From IMG/VR virus record IMGVR_UViG_3300009034_000027, positions 1 through 64,000 of that record: DNA of 64,000 bases; one strand, given 5' to 3'. Below the pieces are notes generated by a model that saw only the letters and a list, made by a program, of their open reading frames with translations, did not search any database and was not told the origin of the DNA. The DNA is from a virus. How positions within the stretch are numbered: the first letter of the stretch is position 1; every line of letters begins with the position of its first letter. A program made the position numbers and the translations under genes. Positions 29,900 through 38,217 of this stretch are shown in pieces.

Positions 29900-31761
29900 T
29901 GCCTGTTGCCGTTGTTACGCAGAAATACAGAGATAAGTACAAGAAGTTGCTTGCGAAAGCATACAACCAAGTGGATACTACCAGTGAGCTTGGCTTGAAA
30001 GAAATAATTAAGTTTTTGAAAGAGTTGGACAAAAAAGTTACTTACCAAATGGTCAAGGCCAAAAATTATAGAGCAGAGCATCTTCGAGATTTGCGGAAAG
30101 AACTGAAAAAGCATGTTGACGAGTTTGAAAGACGTTTGCTTGAAGTGACCGGGAAGGCTCAAAAGAAAACATACAAACTTGGAGCCAAATCTGTTCTTCA
30201 ATTGCCCAAAAGTTTTCAGGTCAAAGCCGTTCTTCCTGCGGTCTCCGAAGAGGCATTGAGAATTGCTCAATCATTCACTGCTGATTTGGTGACTGGTGTG
30301 ACTAATAAAGTTAGAGAAAGAATAAATAGCGAAGTCTCGCAAGTTGCGTTGGGAGTCAAGAAGCCACTTGACGCTATCAAAGCCCTTGCCCGCATTATTT
30401 CTCCAGTTAGAACGAAAGTTGGTTATGTTGGTACGGCGTATAGGGCTGAGATGATAGTGAGAACTGAAACCAACCGTGCCTTCTCGATTGGAGCTGATGA
30501 GAGAGCCAAGCAAGTCGAGAAGAAATCTCCAGGTTTGAAGAAGTGGTGGCTGACTGCGAGAGATGAGAGAGTTCGGGATTCGCATTATGAAGCTGGGATT
30601 AGGTACAGCGAAGACAAGGCGATTCCTGTTAAGAAAAGATTTTCAGTTGGCCGGGCAAGTCTTGACTATCCCAGTGACCCAGCCGGATTGCCAGAAGAGG
30701 TCATCAATTGCCGGTGTCGCGCTATTTATGTCCATCCCAAATGGGAAGAAGAAGCTGAGGAAGAGGAAAAGAAAGAAATCAAGAAAGAGACAAAAAAGAA
30801 GCTCAAGAAAATTGCTAAGAAAGAGAAAAAGAGAAAGCTGACTCCCAAAGAATACAATGAGAAGCAAATTGCTAAACTTTTCAGCAAGCTTGGGTTGCCG
30901 CCAGATACAACTTTTGGTGGGGTAAAGAAAGAAATCATAAACACGATTCGGGAGGAACCTGACATCTTCGGTTTTTTGAGGCACCATCTTGTGGGCAGCA
31001 ATCCTGATTCTTGGGGAGCGATGGTCTCTGAGATTTTCCCTAAAATTCGTGAAAGAATGGAGAAGAATCTATCTCCAGAATCAAGGAGAAGTCTTGAAGG
31101 ATGGAAACAAGAAGTTGATAAACCAGAGCTTCTGGGCTCTTACAGACGATACTTGGATTTGACTCAGTTAGCTCTGCGAAGGAAATATCCAAGTGGGGCA
31201 ATGAAATTATACAGAGGCTTGGGTCTGCATAGTGTGAAAGCCAGACAAAAAATCACAAAAAATCTTGACCGCCCAGAAAGATTTACTTATTCGCCTGAAG
31301 CAATGGTAGAATCTTGGACAACTTCATATAAACGGGCAAAACGATTCGCTGACGAAGGTTTTGAGGGCGGAGTAGTTCTGGAGATGGAAGTCCCAATTGA
31401 TTACATTGGCGGGTCAATAATTTCTGACCCCAAAAGTTATGCTGAGATGCCTGAAGAACGAGAATCAACTGTGATATCAAAGTTCACTAAAGCTAAAGCT
31501 GAATATTTGGAACCAGTAGGGATGACTGCGATGGATAAGCCGCTCTTCAGAGTAAAGATGGGTTTGAAAGGGAAGAAAATCAAGGAAGCTGAGGAAGAGA
31601 TAGAATTTGATTTCAGTGATTTGACAATTCAATTCCCAATTGATTTGAAAAAAGCCATCGCCTACAGAGAGTACCTCAGAAAACAAGGGAAGTTGAAAGA
31701 CCCTGATATCAGGAGAGCAATAAATCAACATATTGAAAGGCTGAACAAGAGACTTGAATAA
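29899..31761 (+). CDS. MuF-type head morphogenesis protein fused to an ADP-ribosyltransferase-like domain
   Basis: A 620-residue fusion. Residues of about 1-285 match MuF/SPP1 gp7 proteins, ending with RTETNRAFSIGA, a WWLTARDERVRDSHYEA segment and INCRCRA (N270, C271, C273). A Glu/Lys linker follows. The C-terminal part has the R-S-E layout of ADP-ribosyltransferases: R439 in KLYRGLG, S472-S476 in SWTTS, and E520-R-E522. MuF proteins sit inside heads and can be ejected with DNA, so the domain would be an injected toxin or host-modifying enzyme, like T4 Alt. The start overlaps the portal stop (TAATG). Confidence 0.85.
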   Translation: MPVAVVTQKYRDKYKKLLAKAYNQVDTTSELGLKEIIKFLKELDKKVTYQMVKAKNYRAEHLRDLRKELKKHVDEFERRLLEVTGKAQKKTYKLGAKSVLQLPKSFQVKAVLPAVSEEALRIAQSFTADLVTGVTNKVRERINSEVSQVALGVKKPLDAIKALARIISPVRTKVGYVGTAYRAEMIVRTETNRAFSIGADERAKQVEKKSPGLKKWWLTARDERVRDSHYEAGIRYSEDKAIPVKKRFSVGRASLDYPSDPAGLPEEVINCRCRAIYVHPKWEEEAEEEEKKEIKKETKKKLKKIAKKEKKRKLTPKEYNEKQIAKLFSKLGLPPDTTFGGVKKEIINTIREEPDIFGFLRHHLVGSNPDSWGAMVSEIFPKIRERMEKNLSPESRRSLEGWKQEVDKPELLGSYRRYLDLTQLALRRKYPSGAMKLYRGLGLHSVKARQKITKNLDRPERFTYSPEAMVESWTTSYKRAKRFADEGFEGGVVLEMEVPIDYIGGSIISDPKSYAEMPEERESTVISKFTKAKAEYLEPVGMTAMDKPLFRVKMGLKGKKIKEAEEEIEFDFSDLTIQFPIDLKKAIAYREYLRKQGKLKDPDIRRAINQHIERLNKRLE

Positions 31762-31791
31762 GTTTGGTCTGTTTTGAGAAAGGAGTTGGTT

Positions 31792-32157
31792 GTGGCAAAG
31801 GCAAAGAAGAGAACGCCAAGAAAGAAGAAGGAAACAGCAGAAGAGCCTGCTGTTGAAGAAGTTGAAGAAGTAGTTGAGGAGGTTCCTGCTGAGGAAGAAG
31901 TAGTGTCTGAGTCTGAGAAGGTTGAGGAAGAGCCAGCGCCCAAAATTAAGAAAGCTCCTGTCCACTCGCCTACTGAGCCAGAGGCCGAAGCTCTCGCACG
32001 CCCAAAGATTGAGATTCATCCAGTTGCGACGCTGGAAGAAGCTATTGAGCTTTGTGGGGGTGAAGATAAAGTTAATGCCTCTGCGGAACTTGAGACAGAG
32101 TTTGTTATTGTCTTCGGCTCAGAAAACAAGAAGGTGAGGATTCCCAAAAATAATTGA
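31792..32157 (+). CDS. charged low-complexity protein with small C-terminal domain
   Basis: A 121-residue protein. A Lys/Arg-rich start is followed by a long Glu/Val/Pro-rich stretch, then a compact domain (IHPVATLEEAIELCGGEDKVNASAELETEFVIVFGSENKKVRI). GTG at 31792 has AAAGGAG six bases upstream; a TTG at 31774 lies before the SD. It lies between MuF and the polyprotein gene, so it may be a minor head or internal protein. Confidence 0.7.
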   Translation: MAKAKKRTPRKKKETAEEPAVEEVEEVVEEVPAEEEVVSESEKVEEEPAPKIKKAPVHSPTEPEAEALARPKIEIHPVATLEEAIELCGGEDKVNASAELETEFVIVFGSENKKVRIPKNN

Positions 32158-32164
32158 GGGATAA

Positions 32165-35100
32165 ATGGAACTTCAGAAAGTAACGTCTAAGTCTCTCCGC
32201 AAGGAGAGTGCCCCGGCTTTGGGGAATATGCATTACCATTGCCATATGCTCTTTGCGTGGTGGAAAAAGGGCAGAGAAAAAATTGATGTCGAGATGGTGA
32301 AGAGAGCGCATGATTTGATTGTGGATGAAGTGGACAGAAGGAAGCTTGCTAAGAAAGAGGAACACGCAACGCCAATTCTGCTCAAAGAAGCACTGGCGAC
32401 AGTGTATCCATCTGGTGTCAAGAAAGGTGAAAAGATAACTTTCAAAGATTTGCCTGATTTTGGGGACTTCTATCTCAACGACAGATTTGTCTCATTGGTA
32501 GGCTCAATCCCAAACAATGGAGAAACCGAGAACGATATTGATTTCTTGATTGCTTGGCCTGAAGATGCTCCAGTTGAGATAGTTCGCCCAATTGAATTTC
32601 GTCTCTGGCGACAATTCGAAAATCTTGACCATCAAGCTCGTTGTTCGTTTCATCTTGATACCTTTCATGGGCCATTCACAAACTCGATTCCATTGTATCG
32701 TTTGAAATGTGAAAGAATCAATCCTGATATGGAGACAATCCTTGCGGCATTGAAACGTGAACCAACGGCAATGGAGCAGTCTGATAAATCAGAAAAGGAA
32801 GATAAGATTCTGCCAATGCGGTTCTTCAATCCTGTAAAAGCAGGTGGTGGTTCTCTGATTATCAGAAAGAAATTCAAAGGGCCGTGGGATTATTCTGCTG
32901 TTATTGAAAAGGCAAAGAAAAAACTGCCCTTGGTAGCCGAGAAGAAGTATGATGGGATGCGGGTTGTTCTTGCTAAGCAAGGCGAGAAAGTTAGGCTCAT
33001 GACCGATGGCGGTACAGATGTGGCTTCAAGATTGCCAAAGCTTGTAGAACAAATTAGGAAAATTCCGCACAAATCCTTTGTTTTGGATTCTGAACTTGAA
33101 TGGTACAAAGATGGGACTCATCAGCCGAGAGAAGAAGTGGCTGCTTCGTTGATGAGTAAGGAGATTTTAGATGAGACCGGCTTTGTGGCGAATATCTTTG
33201 AGATAGTGTATTTGGACGGCAAAGATTTGCACAAACTAACTTGGGAAGAGCGCCATAAGATTCTCAAGAAATTTCCTATCAAGCAGGAACAGTTGGAATT
33301 CAAACCAAGCAAGGAGATGCTTAACAGAGTGCCATCGTTGATAGCAAATTCTGAAGCTGAATTGAAGGCATCTTTGAAGAAAGTTTCAGAAGCAGAAGCT
33401 TCAGAAGGCGGAATTCTGAAATCGCCAACATCGAAATATCCTCTCACTGGCAGCTCAAAGTTGATGATTAAAGCTAAGAAATATGCGACTGTTTTTGGAA
33501 TAGTCGTCAAGAGAAATGAAACCAAAGTGAAAGGGACTTACAATTATGACTATGCCATTAGGATTCCAAAAGCCGTAGTTGACCCAGAATCCATTGTAGA
33601 GATAAAAGGTAAGCCATACTCTCAAACTGGCACATCCTATGCTACAACTGAGAAGCTTGTCAAAGCCGATGTCTTCGCAATTACGTTTCATACCTTTAAT
33701 AAATATATTGACCCGGAGACAGGGAAAATCAGTGGTCGTTTCTATGAGCCTGTCTTTGATGGGAAGGTTGATAGGAGAGAGCCGCATTCGATTGATGAAG
33801 CAATTGCAATTGCTCGTGATGCACAGCTTCTTGGAGAAAAAGAAGGTAAGCAAACTTTCTCGGAAGGAATCACGTCTGTCTTTTTGAAATTCCTTGGTAC
33901 AAAAGGCGAGATTGAGGAAGAATCACCTAAACATAAAAGACATACAGCTATTTTGGTGCTGTATGATGGAGTCTCTGGTTTGATTGACTTTGGAAAAACT
34001 TGGAAAGGCAAGTTTGAAGACGTCAGGAAAATGACAGAAGGGACTCTCCGATGGATTGCAATAACACATGCTCATCCTGACCATATTGGTGGATTGGAAG
34101 GCGAAGAAATTGATTTGCCCGTCTACATGACCGCAGAGACAGACAAACTTCTTTCGCCAGATAAGTTTCTGTTCAAGAATAGAATAGTTCTTAAACCAAA
34201 TGAGAAAGCCGATTTGAAGCATTACGCAACCCTTGAGCCTGTACCAGTTGAACATTCAAGTAAGGCTCCAACTAATGGTTACATACTTAGGCTGTCTCAT
34301 GAAGAACTGAGTTATACAATTGGCTTCTTCCCTGATGTAGCTGACCTTGACGAAAGAGACTTGGAAGGAATAGATATTTACATCGGCGATGGAGCCTCTC
34401 CAGTCAGACCAATCATGAGAGGGAAATCTCCAGAGGGCAAAGATGTCGGTCATGCTTCGATGAAACAGCAGTGTGCTTGGTGCCAGAATGTTGGTATACA
34501 TACAGTTGTTTTTGTGCATCAAGGGAAGCAATCTGTTGAAATGAAGGATGAGAAAATTATTGAGTTATTGAGTCAATCATTCCCGAACAAGGAAATTCTC
34601 TTACCTGATGATGGTGAGACAATAATAGTTCCTGAATACGCAGTTAAGGATGGTGTTTATTTTGTGCCGCCTCATGGAGAATTGATTTGGAATGGTGAAA
34701 AGGATTTAGTGGTTAAAGCGAAACAGTTTCATATCCTCTACCAAAGAACTCATTTCTTAGCTTCAGACCTTGTCTATGGAACTATAAAATTCAAAGAGCC
34801 TTACAAGATAACTTTGGAAGAGTTTGAGAAACTTCGCAAACGACATCGTATTAGTGATGAAGAGAGAAAGAAGTGGTGGCCTGACAAAGATGAACTTTGG
34901 GCTTATGAAATAGAGGACTTCTGGCCTTGGTATGTTCCAAAGCGTTACCAGTATATCAAGGGGGCTCAGGTCATTATCAGGAATCTTCAATTGCTTGAGA
35001 GTCGTGAGAAATCAATCTTGGTTGCCTCTGAATTAAGACTTGAAGAAATGGCCAAAGTTTTTGGTTCTCCTGGAGGCAAACACTTCCAATCTAAAATGCT

Positions 35101-38100
35101 GCTCGAAATTGTGCCTGACCACAAAGTTTATGTAGAACCATATGCAGGCGGCGCAAGTTTGTTCTGGAGAAAGGAACCAAGTGAAAAAGAAATTTTGTCT
35201 GATTTGAATGCTGATATTATTAGCTCCTTCAGGTTTCTTCAGTCAGCATCAATCCTTGATTTTGAAAAATTTCGGAAAAGAAAATGGGTCGGTGAAATAG
35301 ATTACTTCAAGAAACTCAAGCTTTCCAAACCTACAAAACTGATTGATTCTGCTTACAGATATATGTATCTTGTCAGGCATAGTGTTTTTGGAGGTGCAGA
35401 AAACTTTGGTCGAAGTTCGGTGGAAAATTCTGAACCGTTATTTTTGAATAGGTTAGAAGCATACAAAAGGCGTTTGGAAGGCGTCTCAATTCTACACCAA
35501 GATGCGTTTGAAGTCATTCGCAAATACGATTCGCCAGATGCTTTCTTTTATCTTGACCCACCGTATGCTGGCGCTGAAGCTCCAAGAAGGTTCAAGCATT
35601 TTGGAGAAGCACCTAACCACCGAGAGTTGATATCGCTTTTGAAATCCTTGAGGGGCAAATTTTTGCTCAGTTACAGTAATGACTCTGAATTGAAGATACT
35701 TGCAAAACAAGTTGGTTTCAAGGTTGAAAAGGTTCCAGTTCGCAGGCAGCAAATGCCTCACCGAAGTCCTGATATTGATTATGAAGTGTTAGTTTCGAAT
35801 TATGATTTTCACTTGCCCAAGAAGTCATTGAAAGAAGTTGCTTATGTCCACTCGCGCAAGAAGTTTGCTGGTAGTATAGTTAACAAGTTTCCTGAAGAAA
35901 CAAAGATAGTCTTTGACCCGATGTGCGGCGTTGGCTCTGTTCTTGTAGAAGCTGCCCGCCGTGGGATTCAAGTTATGGGGAATGATTTGAATCCTTACGC
36001 CAACAGGTTTGCAAAAGGTATTTTTGAAGGGACGGGGCTGACGCCTTCTGATGTTGAGAAGATGATTCATCCGCCTGAGAAAGAAGGTTGGTTTGCGAAT
36101 AAATACAAGGGCAAACATCCGAGAAACTTGGTATTGAGAGCTTGGGTTGATAGTGTAGTTCTTGGTGTTGAAGAAACTTTCAAGGAAGATGAAAAGAAGA
36201 GAGATGCAGCACGCGCCGCAATCGTATCCTTCTTGGGAAAATTCTTCAGAGGGACGCATACGGGAATGTTTTCTCAATGGCATTACCAAGATGTAGAGAG
36301 AGCTAAGTCAATGCTTAGGTCTTCAATCCTTGAAGTTAATAGGCTCATTGGCCAAGTGGGCGGCAAAGGACTAATTACCAGCCTTGATGCTTTCTCGATG
36401 GAGATTCCAAAGGCTGATGTAATTTTCTTTGACCCGCCAAACTTGTCACAAGCTTCTTACAGGCAAGCTATGTCTGAGTATAAGACAAGGAACGCCATTC
36501 TTCTTCAGAAGGAATTAAGTTTCAAAGCCCCAACCAAAGAGGCAGTTGGGCAGTTGCTTGGAAAGCTTGCGAAGAAAAGTAAGTTGCTGATAGTCTGCTC
36601 TTCAGAGATAGCTGATTTTGATTGGGAAGAGATGCTGAAAAAGCACAAATCAAATGTTACAAAATTCCAAATGCAATATTTCAAGCAAATCAAGTCACTT
36701 GATGCTTTTCAATCTGTTAAGAAGTCAAGAGTCCAAAAACTCTATCTGGCTGAACAAGACCCTTATTTGCTTGTGCCAGATGAGAAGAAAACTTACAAGT
36801 ATATGGTTCACCATCATTGGAGAGGAAAGTCCTGCCACGCAGATTTGCGGCTTGAGTCTGCCTTGAAAGACATGCTAATTGGTTGGACTCTTAATGATTT
36901 GATTAAAGGCGAAGTGAAAGAGCCAGTGCTTACAATGGCAGATGCGAGAAAGATTGAAGCAAATCCGAAAAGATATTTCAAGATAAACTGGAAGACAGGC
37001 GAATGGGCAAAGCGAATTAAGAAGGGTGCTGTTAAACCTGTTAATGTTACAGTGATGACACAGAAGAAAGCGCCTGAGCCAATTGAGTGGATGAAATTTG
37101 AGGGGGTAGTAGAGCCTGGTGAAGTTGGCGCAACTAAAACATTTCCAGGTGTATTTTTGATAAACGACAAAGGCACGATGGAGTATGGTGCACAGAAACC
37201 CTGGTCTCATGAGTATTTCTTTCATGGTGGAGCTTTGAAATACAAACTCGTAATGAGACAATTGAGGGCTGCGTTTGGAGAGGCATTGCTCCAAGACGAA
37301 CTTCTGCAGCGTCAGCTATTTATGTATCCAGATTTGCTTGAAGAGGGATTAGAAGAGAATCTTGAGCGACTGACTGAATCTCTGGACAAAGAGTTTCTTG
37401 AATCTTTGCCGGATAAGCTGTTCAAGGGTTGCTTTGTAGTGGAGTCTAATTTGTTTATAGACTCTTGTGAAGAACAGAGAATACTTCCGCCATCTGAAGA
37501 GAAAGTAGTAGGAGTGAAATGGTTTACAATTAAACCAATTGACCAAACGCCATATGTTTTGGGTGATGAGGCAGTCAAGAAGAAATGGATGCCACCACTT
37601 GGAAAATCGGCATTACCCAAGAAGGTTAGGGCTAAGATTCCTGAACCGCTAAGATACTGGAATGCGAAGAAGCCAAAAGAAGCGCAGATGATTCGAGATG
37701 AGCTTGTTGAGATGATAAAGAAAGATGAGATTAGTTTGCCTGTAGTTGGAGAGGAACTCAGGGAAGCAAGAAAGGGAACTTATGCTCTGAAGTATCATTG
37801 GTTTGCTAAAGTGGGCATGAAGAAGAGAGCAGGTGCGAGTAAATATCATTTCGACTTATTTCTATTAAACAAGAAGAAAGAACATTTTGAATTAGACTTA
37901 GACCCGCTTGAGAATGATGTTATTTCGATTCATCCGCCTGCGCCGGACGTGGCTCATGATGAAAAGGCTGAAGGATTCATTAAACCAGGCGAGTTAGGCA
38001 ACAATACCAAAGAGACTGGAGTGTGGATTGAAGATTGGGCCAGTGGTAAAATGCTGGTACTTGAGGAAACTCCTGTTTTCAAGAAAATCAGATTCTATGG

Positions 38101-38200
38101 GAAACTGAATGGTGTTTGGGTGTTTGAACGAGAGAGCCCAACATCTGAGTTTTGGCAAATGAAATTGAGTAAGCCTGCACCAGTTATGACAACAAAATGA
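32165..38200 (+). CDS. 2011-residue multidomain DNA ligase / nuclease-like / methyltransferase polyprotein
   Basis: Domains in order: a His-rich N-terminus; a Pol-beta-type nucleotidyltransferase (GS at 113-114, D124 and D126); an ATP-dependent DNA ligase (K261 in KYDG, E414 to K419 in EGGILK, KAKKY near 436); a metallo-beta-lactamase fold (H635, H637, D639, H640); a PUA/ASCH-like domain (about 837-945); a Dam-type adenine methyltransferase (GGKHFQSK at 970, DPPY at 1131); a second class I methyltransferase (DPMCG at 1251, DPPN at 1423); a LigD phosphoesterase-like domain (HHHW at 1549, CHADLRLE at 1557); and a second related domain (about 1820-2011). It lies between MuF and the prohead protease, suggesting a virion or maturation role. 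I do not know this combination from described proteins. Confidence 0.85.
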   Translation: MELQKVTSKSLRKESAPALGNMHYHCHMLFAWWKKGREKIDVEMVKRAHDLIVDEVDRRKLAKKEEHATPILLKEALATVYPSGVKKGEKITFKDLPDFGDFYLNDRFVSLVGSIPNNGETENDIDFLIAWPEDAPVEIVRPIEFRLWRQFENLDHQARCSFHLDTFHGPFTNSIPLYRLKCERINPDMETILAALKREPTAMEQSDKSEKEDKILPMRFFNPVKAGGGSLIIRKKFKGPWDYSAVIEKAKKKLPLVAEKKYDGMRVVLAKQGEKVRLMTDGGTDVASRLPKLVEQIRKIPHKSFVLDSELEWYKDGTHQPREEVAASLMSKEILDETGFVANIFEIVYLDGKDLHKLTWEERHKILKKFPIKQEQLEFKPSKEMLNRVPSLIANSEAELKASLKKVSEAEASEGGILKSPTSKYPLTGSSKLMIKAKKYATVFGIVVKRNETKVKGTYNYDYAIRIPKAVVDPESIVEIKGKPYSQTGTSYATTEKLVKADVFAITFHTFNKYIDPETGKISGRFYEPVFDGKVDRREPHSIDEAIAIARDAQLLGEKEGKQTFSEGITSVFLKFLGTKGEIEEESPKHKRHTAILVLYDGVSGLIDFGKTWKGKFEDVRKMTEGTLRWIAITHAHPDHIGGLEGEEIDLPVYMTAETDKLLSPDKFLFKNRIVLKPNEKADLKHYATLEPVPVEHSSKAPTNGYILRLSHEELSYTIGFFPDVADLDERDLEGIDIYIGDGASPVRPIMRGKSPEGKDVGHASMKQQCAWCQNVGIHTVVFVHQGKQSVEMKDEKIIELLSQSFPNKEILLPDDGETIIVPEYAVKDGVYFVPPHGELIWNGEKDLVVKAKQFHILYQRTHFLASDLVYGTIKFKEPYKITLEEFEKLRKRHRISDEERKKWWPDKDELWAYEIEDFWPWYVPKRYQYIKGAQVIIRNLQLLESREKSILVASELRLEEMAKVFGSPGGKHFQSKMLLEIVPDHKVYVEPYAGGASLFWRKEPSEKEILSDLNADIISSFRFLQSASILDFEKFRKRKWVGEIDYFKKLKLSKPTKLIDSAYRYMYLVRHSVFGGAENFGRSSVENSEPLFLNRLEAYKRRLEGVSILHQDAFEVIRKYDSPDAFFYLDPPYAGAEAPRRFKHFGEAPNHRELISLLKSLRGKFLLSYSNDSELKILAKQVGFKVEKVPVRRQQMPHRSPDIDYEVLVSNYDFHLPKKSLKEVAYVHSRKKFAGSIVNKFPEETKIVFDPMCGVGSVLVEAARRGIQVMGNDLNPYANRFAKGIFEGTGLTPSDVEKMIHPPEKEGWFANKYKGKHPRNLVLRAWVDSVVLGVEETFKEDEKKRDAARAAIVSFLGKFFRGTHTGMFSQWHYQDVERAKSMLRSSILEVNRLIGQVGGKGLITSLDAFSMEIPKADVIFFDPPNLSQASYRQAMSEYKTRNAILLQKELSFKAPTKEAVGQLLGKLAKKSKLLIVCSSEIADFDWEEMLKKHKSNVTKFQMQYFKQIKSLDAFQSVKKSRVQKLYLAEQDPYLLVPDEKKTYKYMVHHHWRGKSCHADLRLESALKDMLIGWTLNDLIKGEVKEPVLTMADARKIEANPKRYFKINWKTGEWAKRIKKGAVKPVNVTVMTQKKAPEPIEWMKFEGVVEPGEVGATKTFPGVFLINDKGTMEYGAQKPWSHEYFFHGGALKYKLVMRQLRAAFGEALLQDELLQRQLFMYPDLLEEGLEENLERLTESLDKEFLESLPDKLFKGCFVVESNLFIDSCEEQRILPPSEEKVVGVKWFTIKPIDQTPYVLGDEAVKKKWMPPLGKSALPKKVRAKIPEPLRYWNAKKPKEAQMIRDELVEMIKKDEISLPVVGEELREARKGTYALKYHWFAKVGMKKRAGASKYHFDLFLLNKKKEHFELDLDPLENDVISIHPPAPDVAHDEKAEGFIKPGELGNNTKETGVWIEDWASGKMLVLEETPVFKKIRFYGKLNGVWVFERESPTSEFWQMKLSKPAPVMTTK

Positions 38201-38217
38201 TTCGAAAGGAGAATGCT

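Noticed and set aside
30563-30841. ORF in another frame inside the MuF gene
   Set aside because: It is lysine/arginine-rich only because it reads the Glu/Lys linker in a shifted frame. It has no SD comparable to that of the histone-like nested gene.
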